64,000 bases of DNA from Paracoccus zhejiangensis (lineage in GTDB: Bacteria; Pseudomonadota; Alphaproteobacteria; Rhodobacterales; Rhodobacteraceae): contig NZ_CP025430.1 in assembly GCF_002847445.1 (NCBI RefSeq), forward strand, positions 3,716,501 through 3,780,500. The letters are read 5' to 3'. Every line of letters begins with the position of its first letter. Within the stretch, counting starts at the first letter, position 1. Made by a program: the position numbers and the translations under genes. The notes under the pieces are model-generated. The model ran no database searches. It saw nothing but the letters and a program-made list of their open reading frames with translations, and was not told where the DNA came from. This document shows, piece after piece, positions 1 to 9,699 of the stretch.

Positions 1-1
1 A

Positions 2-1378
2 TCGACCATCGGCGAGACCGAGGATGCGGCACGGGCGATCAGCGCCATGGTCCGCGAGACGCCCGAGGTGCAATCGGTCTTCGTCAATGGCGGCGGCGCG
101 GCGATCACCAAGTCACGGCTGATGATCAACTACGGCCCCAAGGATTCGCGCGAACGCAGCCAGTTCGTGCTGGAGGCCGAGTTGAAGGACCGGCTGGCCG
201 ATGTGCCCGACCTGCGCATCAATTTCCAGAACGAGAACGGCCAGAACGACTTCACCATCAGCGTGCTGGGCGAAACCGAGGAAGGTGCGGCGCTTGCGGC
301 CGAGCGTCTGGTCGAGAAGATGAAGACGCTGCCGAGCCTCGAGGGGGTCACCTCCTCGGCCAGCCTGCAGCGGCCCGAGATCCAGATCCTGCCGCGTGCC
401 GATGTCGCGGCGCAACTGGGCGTCTCGGCCAGCGCGCTTGCGACAACGCTGCGCGTGGCGACGCTGGGGGATACGGAATCGAACCTCGCCAAGTTCAACA
501 CAGGGCAGGAGCAGGTGCCGATCGTGGTGCGGCTGAACCGCGCAGCGCGCGAGGACTGGCAGCTGATCGAGAGCCTGCGCGTGCCCTCGGCCGTGGGGCA
601 GATCCCGCTTGGCGTGGTGGCCGATGTGGTGTTGTCGCGGGGCGCGACCGAGATCGGCCGCTATGACCAGCAATACCGCACCACGGTCTCGGCCAACCTT
701 GCCGATGGCGCACTTCTGGGTCCGGTGAGCGCCGAGGTGACGGCGCTGCAAAACGAGGTCGAGATGCCGCCGGGCACCTCGATTCAGGCGGCGGGCGATG
801 CCGAAATCATGGCCGAGGTCTTTGGCGCCTTCGGGCTGGCGATGGGGTCGGGCATTCTGCTGGTCTATGTTGTGCTCGTGCTGCTGTTCCACAATTTCGT
901 CACGCCCATTTCGATCCTCCTGTCACTGCCTCTGGCGATCGGTGGGGCGATCCTCGCACTCTACATCACCGGCAATTCGATCAGCATGGCGGTGGTCATC
1001 GGCTTCCTGATGCTGATGGGAATCGTGACCAAGAACGCGATCATGCTGGTCGAGTTCGCCCTGACCTCGATGGGCGAAGGGACGCCCAAGCGCGAGGCGA
1101 TCCTGGATGCCGTCCACAAGCGCGCCCGCCCGATCGTCATGACCACCATCGCCATGAGCGCAGGCATGGTGCCCTCGGCCTTGGCCGTGGGCGAGGGCGG
1201 AGAGTTCCGCGCACCGATGGCCATCGCCGTGATCGGCGGGCTCTTGTTGTCGACGGTCCTGTCGCTTCTCTTCGTGCCCTCGCTTTTCTCGGTCGTGCAC
1301 GGATCGCAGCACCGGGTCTTTGGCTGGATCGGACGCAAGATCGGGCTGAACCGGGCGCGGACGCTACCGGCGGAATAG
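2..1378 (+). CDS. RND efflux pump permease (C-terminal part, 5' truncated by window edge)
   Basis: Inner-membrane drug/proton antiporter of the AcrB/HAE1 type, part of a three-component efflux pump. The frame is open from base 2, so the gene starts upstream; about 458 codons are visible of roughly 1,030 usual for the family. The visible part holds a periplasmic porter/docking domain and then the last transmembrane bundle (from about base 820), including the family signature GIVTKNAIMLVEFA and a following helix-rich region ending near base 1300. A membrane-fusion protein gene would be expected upstream, outside the window. A strong hairpin follows the stop within 15 bases. The substrate cannot be told from this fragment. 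Confidence 0.93.
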   Translation, partial: STIGETEDAARAISAMVRETPEVQSVFVNGGGAAITKSRLMINYGPKDSRERSQFVLEAELKDRLADVPDLRINFQNENGQNDFTISVLGETEEGAALAAERLVEKMKTLPSLEGVTSSASLQRPEIQILPRADVAAQLGVSASALATTLRVATLGDTESNLAKFNTGQEQVPIVVRLNRAAREDWQLIESLRVPSAVGQIPLGVVADVVLSRGATEIGRYDQQYRTTVSANLADGALLGPVSAEVTALQNEVEMPPGTSIQAAGDAEIMAEVFGAFGLAMGSGILLVYVVLVLLFHNFVTPISILLSLPLAIGGAILALYITGNSISMAVVIGFLMLMGIVTKNAIMLVEFALTSMGEGTPKREAILDAVHKRARPIVMTTIAMSAGMVPSALAVGEGGEFRAPMAIAVIGGLLLSTVLSLLFVPSLFSVVHGSQHRVFGWIGRKIGLNRARTLPAE

Positions 1379-1392
1379 GGCTGCCGTGAGAC

Positions 1393-1444
1393 CCGGGGGA
1401 CGTCGCGTCCCCCGGACCCCCTGCGGGATACTTGGGCCAAGATG
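1393..1444 (+). repeat. Rhodobacteraceae-type intergenic hairpin element / terminator
   Basis: A perfect 10-bp stem (1393-1402 with 1406-1415, loop TCG) is followed by a tail reading GGGATACTTGGGCCAAGATG. I recognise this hairpin-plus-tail arrangement from many intergenic regions of Rhodobacteraceae genomes. It directly follows the RND stop codon, so it probably ends that transcript. There is no run of T, so if it terminates transcription the tail must contribute in another way. Confidence 0.6.
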
Positions 1445-1690
1445 AAGGGGCCGTTCCTTCTTGACGTCTTCGGAGGTTCCCTTCGCACGACGAGCCGTCT
1501 TGAGCCTCGTTGGCAGCGACAAGGGTTGATCGGGCGCACCACCGAACCAAGAGATTGCGGGTGACCTCCGATCCTTGGTCGAGCAGAAGCCAGATGATGC
1601 GGCCCGCAGGTCGGTCGAAAAGACGAGATCCTTGCCGCCAGCATCGAACTCGGTACCGAGTCCCTCGGCGTCATGGACCCCAGATTGCCA

Positions 1691-1716
1691 AAACCGGCGC
1701 AAGATTGCGCCGGTTT
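1691..1716. terminator. bidirectional hairpin terminator
   Basis: A perfect 12-bp inverted repeat (1691-1702 with 1705-1716) with a two-base loop, GC core and AAA/TTT ends. It sits 60 bases beyond the stop of pdhC (minus strand) and at the end of the convergent region, so it most likely ends the pdhABC transcript and may act in both directions. Confidence 0.65.
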
Positions 1717-1775
1717 GATAGTGTTCCAGAACGGATCTCCGCAGACTCGAGTGGTGCGAATGCGGATCTACCAGA

Positions 1776-3089
1776 TCAGGCCAGCATCCCCATCGGATTT
1801 TCCAGATGGTTGACGATGGCCTCCAGCAGTTGCGCGCCAAGCGCCCCGTCGATGACCCGGTGATCGACCGACAGCGTCATCGACATGACGTTGCGAATCA
1901 CCACCTCGCCATTCTCGACGACAGGGGTCTGGATGCCGGCACCGACGGCAAGGATCGCGCCATGCGGCGGGTTGATGACTGCGTCGAAATTCTCGATCCC
2001 GAACATGCCGAGGTTCGAGATCGCGAAGCTGCCGCCCTGGTATTCATGCGGGGCAAGCTTCTTGGTCTTGGCGCGGTTGGCCAGGTCCTTCATCTCGGTC
2101 GAGAGGGCCGACAGCGTTTTCTGCTGCGCGTCCTTCAGCACCGGGGTGAACAGGCCGCCCTCGATGGCGACGGCAACCGCCACGTCCGAGGGTTTCAGCT
2201 TCAGGATCCGGTCACCGGCCCAGACCGCATTCGCATCCGGCACCTCTTGCAGCGCCAGCGCGCAGGCCTTGATGATGAAGTCGTTGACCGACAGCTTGAC
2301 CTTGCGGCCTTCCAGCTGCTTGTTCAGGTCGGCGCGGAACTTCATCAGCGCATCCAGCTTGGCCGAGCGGCGCAGGTAGAAATGCGGGATGGTCGACTTG
2401 GCCTCGGTCAGGCGCGCGGCGATGGTGCGGCGCATCCCGTCGAGCTTGACCTCTTCGGTCGGGCGGTCGGCATAGATCTTGAGGATCGTTTCCGCCGAAG
2501 GACCGGCCGGCGCGGCAGCGGCCGCAGCCGGGGCGGCAGCCGCAGGGGCGGCAGCGGCAGCGGCCGGGGCAGCGGTGGCACCGGGCTTGGCACCCTCGAC
2601 ATCGGCGCGAACGATCCGGCCATTCGGGCCAGAGCCCTTGATCCCGGCCAGGTCCACGCCCTTCTCCGCCGCGATGCGACGGGCCAGCGGCGAGGCAAAG
2701 ACCCGACCGCCGTCAGCCGACTTGGGGGCAGCCGGGGCAGGCGCGGGTGCCGCAGCCGCCGCAGGGGCAGCAGCAGCAGCCGGGGCCGCAGCAGCGGGCG
2801 CGGCAGGTGCCGCAGCCGGGGCGCTGCCGATGTCCGAGGCGCTTTCGCCCTCTTCCAGCAGGATGGCGATGGCGGTGTTCACCTTCACCCCTGCCGTGCC
2901 TTCGGCGATGAGGATCTTGCCCACCTTGCCTTCATCGACGGCTTCGAATTCCATCGTCGCCTTGTCGGTCTCGATCTCGGCCAGGATATCCCCGGATTTG
3001 ACCTCGTCTCCCTCTTTCACCAGCCATTTGGCCAGCGTGCCTTCCTCCATGGTCGGAGACAGCGCGGGCATCAGGATTTCTGTCGGCAT
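1776..3089 (-). CDS. pdhC: pyruvate dehydrogenase complex E2, dihydrolipoamide acetyltransferase
   Basis: Core subunit of the pyruvate dehydrogenase complex; transfers the acetyl group from lipoamide to CoA. The 437 residues show one N-terminal lipoyl domain with lipoyl lysine K43 in [15 protein letters not shown], an alanine/proline-rich linker (about 85-125), an E1/E3-binding domain (about 129-165, beginning [14 protein letters not shown]), a second Ala/Pro linker, and the catalytic acetyltransferase domain ending in the active-site motif DHRVIDG (H410, D414). Last gene of pdhA-pdhB-pdhC, 12 bases after pdhB, and followed by a hairpin terminator. The E3 gene lpd is not directly downstream. 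Confidence 0.97.
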   Translation of the reverse strand: MPTEILMPALSPTMEEGTLAKWLVKEGDEVKSGDILAEIETDKATMEFEAVDEGKVGKILIAEGTAGVKVNTAIAILLEEGESASDIGSAPAAAPAAPAAAAPAAAAAPAAAAAPAPAPAAPKSADGGRVFASPLARRIAAEKGVDLAGIKGSGPNGRIVRADVEGAKPGATAAPAAAAAAPAAAAPAAAAAAPAGPSAETILKIYADRPTEEVKLDGMRRTIAARLTEAKSTIPHFYLRRSAKLDALMKFRADLNKQLEGRKVKLSVNDFIIKACALALQEVPDANAVWAGDRILKLKPSDVAVAVAIEGGLFTPVLKDAQQKTLSALSTEMKDLANRAKTKKLAPHEYQGGSFAISNLGMFGIENFDAVINPPHGAILAVGAGIQTPVVENGEVVIRNVMSMTLSVDHRVIDGALGAQLLEAIVNHLENPMGMLA

Positions 3090-3101
3090 CTCGCGTTCTC
3101 C

Positions 3102-4481
3102 TTACTTGTAGGTGACTTTCTTCACCGCCGCGACAACTTCGGGCGCGGTGATGAGGGCCAGCTTTTCCAGATTGGCCGCATAGGGCATCGGCACGTCCTT
3201 GCCCGTCAGGTTGAGGACCGGCGCATCGAGATAATCGAAGGCGTTCTCCATCAGCACGGACGAGAGGTAGTTGCCGATGCTGGCGACGGGCCAGCCTTCC
3301 TCGACAGTGACGCAGCGATTAGTCTTCTTGACCGATTCGATCACCGTGGCCGTATCCATCGGGCGCAGGGTGCGCAGGTCGATGACCTCGGCCTCGATGC
3401 CCTCGGCGGCCAGCGTTTCCGCCGCAGCCAGCGCATGGGTCATGCCGATGCCGAAGCTGACGATGGTCACGTCGCTGCCTTGGCGGGCGATGCGGGCCTT
3501 GCCGAAGGGTATGGTGAAATCCTCGAGATCGGGGACTTCGAAGCTGCGGCCATACATGATCTCGTTTTCAAGGAAGATCACCGGGTTCGGGTCGCGGATG
3601 GCGGTCTTCATCAGACCCTTCGCATCAGCCGCCGTGTAGGGCATCACCACCTTGAGGCCCGGCACCTGCGCATACCAGGCGGCATAGTCCTGGCTGTGCT
3701 GGGCGCCCACCCGGGCGGCGGCACCGTTCGGGCCGCGGAAGACGATGGGGCAACCCATCTGCCCGCCGGACATGTAGAGCGTCTTCGCCGCCGAGTTGAT
3801 GATGTGGTCCATGCCCTGCATGGCGAAGTTGAAGGTCATGAACTCGACGATCGGGCGCAGACCACCCAGTGCGGCGCCGGTGCCGATGCCGGCAAAGCCG
3901 ATCTCGGAGATCGGCGTGTCCACCACGCGCTTGGGACCATATTTTTCCAGCAGACCCTGAGAGATCTTGTAGGCGCCCTGGTACTCGCCGACCTCTTCCC
4001 CCATCAGGAAGACAGTCTCGTCGCGGGCCATTTCCTCGTCCATGGCCTCGCGCAGAGCCTCGCGCACGGTCATGGTCTTCATCTTGGTGCCCTCGGGCCA
4101 GTCGGGCGACACGTCGCGCGGCATGGCGGGGGCAGGGGCGGCCTGGGCGGCCACGGTCGCGGGCGAGCTTTCCGACTCGGTCGAGACGGCAGCGGGCGCG
4201 GCGGCCGGAGCGGCGGCGGGGGTGTCGGAGACGCTTTCGCCTTCCTCGACCATCACCGCGATGGGCGTGTTCACCTTCACGCCCTCGGTGCCTTCGGCGA
4301 TCAGGATCTTGCCGAGGATACCTTCATCCACCGCCTCGAATTCCATCGTCGCCTTGTCGGTTTCGATCTCGGCGAGAATGTCGCCGGATTTCACCGCATC
4401 GCCTTCTTTCTTCAGCCATTTCGCCAGCGTGCCTTCCTCCATGGTCGGCGACAGGGCGGGCATCAAAATCTCGGTTGCCAT
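3102..4481 (-). CDS. pdhB: pyruvate dehydrogenase E1 component beta subunit with N-terminal lipoyl domain
   Basis: Beta half of the thiamine-diphosphate E1 heterotetramer that decarboxylates pyruvate and reductively acetylates lipoamide. At 459 residues it is about 130 longer than a standard E1-beta because residues 1-80 form a lipoyl domain nearly identical to that of the neighbouring E2 (same K43 context), followed by an Ala-rich linker and then the transketolase-like domain ([19 protein letters not shown] onward). This fusion is well known in alphaproteobacteria. Cotranscribed with pdhA (15-base gap) and pdhC (12-base gap). Confidence 0.97.
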   Translation of the reverse strand: MATEILMPALSPTMEEGTLAKWLKKEGDAVKSGDILAEIETDKATMEFEAVDEGILGKILIAEGTEGVKVNTPIAVMVEEGESVSDTPAAAPAAAPAAVSTESESSPATVAAQAAPAPAMPRDVSPDWPEGTKMKTMTVREALREAMDEEMARDETVFLMGEEVGEYQGAYKISQGLLEKYGPKRVVDTPISEIGFAGIGTGAALGGLRPIVEFMTFNFAMQGMDHIINSAAKTLYMSGGQMGCPIVFRGPNGAAARVGAQHSQDYAAWYAQVPGLKVVMPYTAADAKGLMKTAIRDPNPVIFLENEIMYGRSFEVPDLEDFTIPFGKARIARQGSDVTIVSFGIGMTHALAAAETLAAEGIEAEVIDLRTLRPMDTATVIESVKKTNRCVTVEEGWPVASIGNYLSSVLMENAFDYLDAPVLNLTGKDVPMPYAANLEKLALITAPEVVAAVKKVTYK

Positions 4482-4496
4482 GGTCTTGTCCCTCCC

Positions 4497-5543
4497 TCAG
4501 GCTTTCTCGTCGGCGTAGATGTCGGTCCAGAGTTCTTCCAGCGCCGGTTCCGGGCTTTCAGCGGCGAACTTGGCCGAGTCATTGACGATATCCTTGATTT
4601 CCTTGTCGATGGCCTTCAGGTCGTCTTCCGAGGCGTGCTTGCCGTCCAAGAGCATGGTGCGCACGTGTTCGATCGGGTCGCGCTCGTCGCGCATCTTCTG
4701 CACCTCTTCGCGCGTCCGGTACTTGGCCGGGTCCGACATCGAGTGGCCGCGATAGCGATAGGTCATGACCTCGAGGATGTAGGGCCCCTTGCCGGCACGG
4801 CAGTGGGCCACGGCCTTCTCGCCCGCTGCCTTGACCGCCAGCACATCCATGCCATCGACCTGCTCGCCCGGGATGCCGAAGGCTTCGCCACGGCCGAAGA
4901 AGGTGGTGGATTTGGTCGAGCGCTTGACCGACATGCCCATGGCATACTGGTTGTTCTCGATCACGAAGATCACCGGCAGATCCCAAAGTTCGGCCATGTT
5001 GTAGGTCTCGTAGACCTGGCCCTGGTTGGCGGCGCCGTCACCGAAATAAGTGAAGGTAACGCGGCCATTGCCCAGATACTTGTCGGCGAAGGCCAGACCC
5101 GCACCCAGCGGCACCTGCGCCGCCACGATGCCGTGGCCGCCGTAGAAATGCTTCTCGCGGCTGAACATGTGCATCGAGCCGCCCTTGCCGCGCGAATAGC
5201 CACCCTCGCGGCCGGTCAGCTCGGCCATCACGCCGCGCGCTTCCATGCCGCAGGCCAGCATATGGCCGTGGTCGCGATACGAGGTGATGCGCTTGTCGCC
5301 CTCTTCCGCCGCGGCCTCGAGGCCGACGACAACCGCTTCCTGGCCGATGTAAAGGTGGCAGAAGCCGCCGATCTGGCCCATGCCGTAAAGCTGGCCGGCC
5401 TTCTCTTCGAAGCGGCGGATCAGCAGCATGTCACGGTAATATTGAAGCAGCTCCTCCTTGGAAGTGTTCGACTTGCCTTTGGCCGGTGCGGCGGCTTTCG
5501 TCGATGATGCTGCGGGCTTGGCGGCTGTAGCTTTCCTGGCCAT
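4497..5543 (-). CDS. pdhA: pyruvate dehydrogenase E1 component alpha subunit
   Basis: Thiamine-diphosphate-binding half of E1. The 348 residues begin with a Lys/Ala-rich tail (to about 28), then the E1-alpha fold: YRDHGHMLA near residue 89, and the TPP/Mg motif opening with GDGAANQG at 168 and closing with the Asn pair at 197-198. I chose ATG 5543 because GGGGGA lies just upstream; an in-frame GTG at 5555 would add four residues (MGDR) without a better ribosome-binding site. First gene of pdhABC. The 147-base upstream gap carries no clear sigma-70 promoter that I can defend. Confidence 0.96.
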   Translation of the reverse strand: MARKATAAKPAASSTKAAAPAKGKSNTSKEELLQYYRDMLLIRRFEEKAGQLYGMGQIGGFCHLYIGQEAVVVGLEAAAEEGDKRITSYRDHGHMLACGMEARGVMAELTGREGGYSRGKGGSMHMFSREKHFYGGHGIVAAQVPLGAGLAFADKYLGNGRVTFTYFGDGAANQGQVYETYNMAELWDLPVIFVIENNQYAMGMSVKRSTKSTTFFGRGEAFGIPGEQVDGMDVLAVKAAGEKAVAHCRAGKGPYILEVMTYRYRGHSMSDPAKYRTREEVQKMRDERDPIEHVRTMLLDGKHASEDDLKAIDKEIKDIVNDSAKFAAESPEPALEELWTDIYADEKA

Positions 5544-5702
5544 TCGGTCCCCCACTCGTGCTTAGGTCGGAATTAGTTCAGCGTTAAACTATCCGTAGAC
5601 GATCGCGTGGGGGGGTGCAATCCGTCAAACGCATGGCGAATTGCCCGGTGGCGAAAATCGCCCGGAGGTGGTGAAGCGGGGGGGAAACTGCCTGTTTGGC
5701 GG

Positions 5703-6029
5703 TCAGCGCAACACGGCTTCGTCGGCGCGGATCAGGCCCAGAACGGCGCGCGCCCGCTCATCCAGAAGGTCGAGGTCGAGATAATCGTCCGAGAGGCGCC
5801 GGGTCAGGTTCTGCATCTGCGCCGATTCCTCGGCCAGGGCCTGCCGCTCGGTCATCAACTCGGCCGTTTCCGCCTCGAGCTGCACCCGGCGCAGGATGCC
5901 CGAGGGGCCCTGCACCGCGGCAAAGGCGAAATAGAGGCAAAGGCCGGCGGCCAGCACGAAAAGCACCGCTGAACTGATCGAGAAACGCTGAGACATGGTT
6001 TTTGACTGCCCGTATTTTTCCGGCATCAT
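5703..6029 (-). CDS. ftsB: FtsB/DivIC-family septum formation protein
   Basis: Small bitopic division protein: one transmembrane helix (about residues 20-38), then a coiled coil rich in E, A and L, ending NLTRRLSDDYLDLDLLDERAR, which is typical of the alphaproteobacterial FtsB/DivIC family. It is expected to bridge FtsL and FtsQ at the septum. ATG 6029 overlaps the stop of the upstream hydrolase gene (ATGA), suggesting translational coupling, but ATG 5996 (MSQRF) fits the usual family length better; neither has a strong ribosome-binding site. Position just upstream of pdhA is common in Rhodobacteraceae. Confidence 0.85.
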   Translation of the reverse strand: MMPEKYGQSKTMSQRFSISSAVLFVLAAGLCLYFAFAAVQGPSGILRRVQLEAETAELMTERQALAEESAQMQNLTRRLSDDYLDLDLLDERARAVLGLIRADEAVLR

Positions 6030-8221
6030 GCCACAAGCGGCGGCTTGGGGGAATCCCTGTCGGAAACGGTGTTTCCGGGTGTGTCGGTCCGGGTCAGTGC
6101 GCCGCGCAGCGCCGACCAGACATTGCGGTCGGTCCAGTAGCCGGTATGGCCGTTCGGGCCGACGCGCAGATTCTCGACCAGCCCGCCCTGCACCCGAACC
6201 TGCGTGCCGACGAAATCATCGCAGCGATAGATGTTGATCCAGCGCGCCAGCCGCCCGGCAAGCGGGTCCAGCCCGAAACCCTTGGCGAAATACTGGCCGT
6301 AGATATGGGTCAGCGGCGAGCCCATGGTCAGCAGGAAGCGCGGCCGGTCGGGAAACACCCCCTCGGCCAGCGACTGCGCCGCGATCACCGTGCCCTGCGA
6401 ATGCGACACGACGATCAGCCGGTCATAGTCCATCTGCCGGGCCAGATGGTCATGCACCAACCGGAAGCGGGCAAGGATGCGCTCGCGCTGCGCATAGTGG
6501 CTGTCGCTGCCGGGGCCGGGCTTTCCGGCCAATGTGCGGGTCGAGTAGATCGAGATGTCGCGGGCCACGCCAAGGGCCGCCGCGATGAAGGAGGCGCCGC
6601 GATAAATCGCAAGGCCCAGGAAGGCGGTGACGGCGACGGCGAGCACGTTCAACTCGGTGACGCGCTCGTGAAAGCTGCTTAGCCGGCCGATCAGCGTGTC
6701 GGTATTCCATTCGTAATAGGGGATGCCGACGACATCCAACCCGGTCTTGCTGGCCTGGAACAGCCCGCCGAAGGCGATCCACAGGATCAGCACGAACAGC
6801 AGCTGGTTCAGCACCGGGTTCAGGATCAGCCGCCCACACCAGATGTCCAGCACCGTCTGCTCATCCTGCGCCAGCTGCCCACGCCGGATGCGCCGGATCA
6901 TCAGCGGCACCACCCCGACCAGCACCAGCGCCGCCACCGCGATCATGATATAGGCCATGGTGCTGAGCAGCAGGCCCGAATAATCCGCATAGACCTGCGT
7001 CAGCAGGGTCTTGCCACCCTCGTCGCCGTCGAGCTTCTGCACCACGCCCGAGAACAGCGCCCAGAGTGCCGAGGTGATCAGCATCCACAGGATCAGCATG
7101 GCATTGCAGAGCGACAGGTAGATCAGCCCGCGCTGACCGAAGAACTCCGTGATGCGGTTGGCCGTGCGGATCAGGCGCTTCCGGGCCGCCGGGATCAGCG
7201 CCAGCGCCACCACTGTTCCCAGGGCGATCAGCAGCCAGTCGCGGCTGCCCGCCGGCGCGCCCTGCGCGGCGACGATCAGCAGCACCGGCAGACCAAAGAC
7301 CAGCAGCGTCCGTTTCAGCCCAAGGTCGGTCAGGGTCGATGTGACGAACAGTGCCAGCAGGATCGCCACCGCACCCAGCCAGATGATCCCCATCAAGAGG
7401 GTCGCCCCCCAGGCGAACAGGGCAATGTCCTGATGGTCAAGAGACCAGCAGGTGGTCATCTCGATCGACCGACACGAGGCCTGACGCAGTGCCTCGAGCC
7501 AGGGTGCATCGCCGGTCCACGAGACCAGCAGCGCCGCCAGCGCGGCCAGCACGGCCAGCCCGCCAAGCCCGGCTACGAAGGCCCGCACCATGTACGAGCT
7601 TTGCGGGCTGCGGATCATCGCGCGCCAGAACAGGCAGCAGAGTGCCACCACCCCGCCCATCCCGGCAATCAACATCGTGCCCGGTAGTTGCCCCGGTTCG
7701 ATGCCAATCTGGACCAGGAAAGGATCGACCAAGAGCGAGATCGAGGCAATCAGCAGCAGCGCGTTGAAGGGCGCGATCAGGGCAAAGAAGATCCAGACGA
7801 ACAGATAGACCGCGCGGCGCGACCAGGGGCTGACCTCGGCAGCGCTGTCATCGACATTTTCCAATGCCAGGTAGCCAAGGCCAAGAATGGTGCGCAGCAG
7901 GTCAATGGCCGTGTCGAACGAGCCGTTCGGCGCGCGCGACAGGTCCGACCAATAGACCTCGCCGGCCAGAATCTCCTGATCTTCCGGCAGTTTATTGGCC
8001 GCGGTCGCCGGAACCGTGGTGCGGCGGATGGTGCAGGGAAAGAGCTTCAGCAATTCGCTGCCCTCGACCTTCTCGGCGATCATCTCGGTGCGGCCCTCGA
8101 TCGGGCCGGGCAGACCCAGTTCCTGCACCGCGCCGCCGGTCAGGGCGTCGATGGTTTCACCGGGCGCCTGTTCGCCAATGCCGTGGACGATCAGCAGCAG
8201 GGTCTTTTTCAAAACGACCAT
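6026..8221 (-). CDS. multi-pass membrane protein with split alpha/beta-hydrolase (lipase-like) domain
   Basis: 731 residues. The first strand of an alpha/beta hydrolase (LLLIVHGIGEQAPG) is at residues 8-21; then comes a long insertion of about nine hydrophobic helices (roughly 130-560); then the rest of the hydrolase with the nucleophile motif SHSQG (Ser608), a DD pair at 668-669 and a candidate catalytic His at 692 (NGHTGYW). The active site is therefore split by a membrane domain, with both halves predicted cytoplasmic. Substrate unknown; a membrane lipid or ester is a guess. Its stop overlaps the start of ftsB. No family name can be given with confidence. Confidence 0.8.
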   Translation of the reverse strand: MVVLKKTLLLIVHGIGEQAPGETIDALTGGAVQELGLPGPIEGRTEMIAEKVEGSELLKLFPCTIRRTTVPATAANKLPEDQEILAGEVYWSDLSRAPNGSFDTAIDLLRTILGLGYLALENVDDSAAEVSPWSRRAVYLFVWIFFALIAPFNALLLIASISLLVDPFLVQIGIEPGQLPGTMLIAGMGGVVALCCLFWRAMIRSPQSSYMVRAFVAGLGGLAVLAALAALLVSWTGDAPWLEALRQASCRSIEMTTCWSLDHQDIALFAWGATLLMGIIWLGAVAILLALFVTSTLTDLGLKRTLLVFGLPVLLIVAAQGAPAGSRDWLLIALGTVVALALIPAARKRLIRTANRITEFFGQRGLIYLSLCNAMLILWMLITSALWALFSGVVQKLDGDEGGKTLLTQVYADYSGLLLSTMAYIMIAVAALVLVGVVPLMIRRIRRGQLAQDEQTVLDIWCGRLILNPVLNQLLFVLILWIAFGGLFQASKTGLDVVGIPYYEWNTDTLIGRLSSFHERVTELNVLAVAVTAFLGLAIYRGASFIAAALGVARDISIYSTRTLAGKPGPGSDSHYAQRERILARFRLVHDHLARQMDYDRLIVVSHSQGTVIAAQSLAEGVFPDRPRFLLTMGSPLTHIYGQYFAKGFGLDPLAGRLARWINIYRCDDFVGTQVRVQGGLVENLRVGPNGHTGYWTDRNVWSALRGALTRTDTPGNTVSDRDSPKPPLVA

Positions 8222-8300
8222 CCGTCATTTTGCTATATTCCAACAGTTTATCGAAAGGGTCGGCCGAAATAAATATCGTTCAGCGGGTATTGGTAAGGTT

Positions 8301-9569
8301 TCACTTACCCGAAAGCAGATCGTCCAGCACCAGCGCCATGACCTTGGCGCTGTCGATCATGTCGCCCACGCCGATCCATTCATCGGGCTGATGGGCAAGG
8401 TCCAGCACGCCCGGACCATAGGCGATGCAGTTCTTCAGCTTGCCGATGCGGTCGATATGCTTCTGGTCATAGGTGCCGGGCGAGACGACGTAACCGGCCT
8501 CGCGCCCCAGCACCCGCTCGATGGCGGCGGCGGTGGTGCGCACGACCGGGGCGTCCTTCTCGGTCATCGAGGGGATGACCTCGAAGAGATCGCGGATCTC
8601 ATAGGCAAAGCTGGGCCGCCGCGCCTTGACCTTTTCCAGAAGGGCGGTGACCTCGGCCTTCACCTCGGCCAGATCCTCCTCGATCAGGAAGCGCCGGTCG
8701 ATCACGATGCGGCAGCGGTCGGGCACGCAGGGGGCGGGCAGTCCGGTGAAGCTTTCCGGCTGCTCCACCGCGCCGCCATGGATCGAGTTGATGTTCATGG
8801 TTGAGGAGCGCGCGCCCTCGGGGATCACCGGCATTTCCGTGTGCTTGCCGGCCAAGAGCGGCCAGAGCGTCGCCTCCATCTCATCCAGCACTGCGCCCAT
8901 GTGGCGCACGGCGCAATCGCCCAAGAAGGGCATCGAGCCATGGGCGATGCGGCCCTGCGTCTCGATCTCGGCCCACCAGACGCCGCGATGACCCAGGCAG
9001 ATACGGTCCTTGTGCAGCGGTTCGGGGATGATGACGTGATCGACATGGGCAAACGCGCCCTGTTCCGCCAGATAGGCTACCCCGCCATAGCCGCCGGTTT
9101 CCTCGTCCGCCGTGGCGCTGATCTCGATGCTGCCGGCATGGTCGGGATTTGCCGCGACGAAAGCCTCGGCGGCGATGATGCTGGCCGCCAGCCCGCCCTT
9201 CATGTCGCAGGCGCCCCGGCCATAGATGCGGTCGCCGTCCAGCTCGCCGCCGAAGGGATCGTGGGTCCAGCCATGGCCGACCTCGACCACGTCGTGATGG
9301 CTGTTGAAATGCACGCAATCGCCGGGCCGCGCCCCCTTGCGCCGGGCGACGAAGTTCCAGCGCGGGAAATCCGCGCTGTCGCCCGGCGTCCCATGGGCGC
9401 GGATCAGCTGGCACTCCCATCCCTGCGGCGCCATCCGCGCCTCGAGATAGTCGCAGATATCGCGATAGCGCCGTCCGGGCGGGTTCAGCGTCGGGATGCG
9501 GATCAGATCCTGCGTCAGGCGGATCAGCGCGTCGCGGCGGTTCTGAACTGATCGGGTCAAGTCGTCCAT
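8301..9569 (-). CDS. M20-family metallo-deacylase (ArgE/DapE-like)
   Basis: Zinc amidohydrolase of the acetylornithine deacetylase / succinyl-diaminopimelate desuccinylase family, 422 residues. Metal and catalytic residues are visible: HFNSHHD (His91/His92), GRGACDMKGG (Asp122), the DEETGG pair (Glu156/Glu157), and a late HQPDEW motif. The frame stays open far upstream (to 10367), but that stretch lies antisense to the next gene and has poor codon use, so I chose ATG 9569 (MDDLTRSVQN). The exact substrate is uncertain; ArgE, DapE and N-acyl amino-acid hydrolases share these motifs. It is divergent from the 9700 operon, with 130 bases between. Confidence 0.88.
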   Translation of the reverse strand: MDDLTRSVQNRRDALIRLTQDLIRIPTLNPPGRRYRDICDYLEARMAPQGWECQLIRAHGTPGDSADFPRWNFVARRKGARPGDCVHFNSHHDVVEVGHGWTHDPFGGELDGDRIYGRGACDMKGGLAASIIAAEAFVAANPDHAGSIEISATADEETGGYGGVAYLAEQGAFAHVDHVIIPEPLHKDRICLGHRGVWWAEIETQGRIAHGSMPFLGDCAVRHMGAVLDEMEATLWPLLAGKHTEMPVIPEGARSSTMNINSIHGGAVEQPESFTGLPAPCVPDRCRIVIDRRFLIEEDLAEVKAEVTALLEKVKARRPSFAYEIRDLFEVIPSMTEKDAPVVRTTAAAIERVLGREAGYVVSPGTYDQKHIDRIGKLKNCIAYGPGVLDLAHQPDEWIGVGDMIDSAKVMALVLDDLLSGK

Positions 9570-9699
9570 GACGTGCAGGTTAGGCAGCCGGTTCGGCGCT
9601 GACAACGGCCAAATTCGGCGCGGTTTCCCGCGCATCCACTTGCACTGGCGGGCGTTCGCCCTAACATCTTTCACAACGAACATATCAGGGGGGAAGGCG

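Larger units (their letters stand above)
1379..1775. other. 397-base intergenic region between convergent genes
   Basis: Lies between the 3' end of the RND gene and the 3' end of pdhC. It holds two perfect hairpins, listed separately. The roughly 240 bases between them stay partly open in several frames, but none gives a recognisable protein, a ribosome-binding site or normal codon use. It could be a decayed gene remnant; I see nothing that identifies it. Confidence 0.6.

Noticed and set aside
1445..1690. Possible gene or transposase remnant in the first intergenic region
   Set aside because: Frames on both strands were read; none shows a known motif, ribosome-binding site or family-like sequence.
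1806..5507. 1233-codon open frame on the plus strand opposite pdhABC
   Set aside because: Exact antisense of three clear genes; long antisense frames arise from third-position GC bias. Translation is His/Arg/Gly-rich with no domain.
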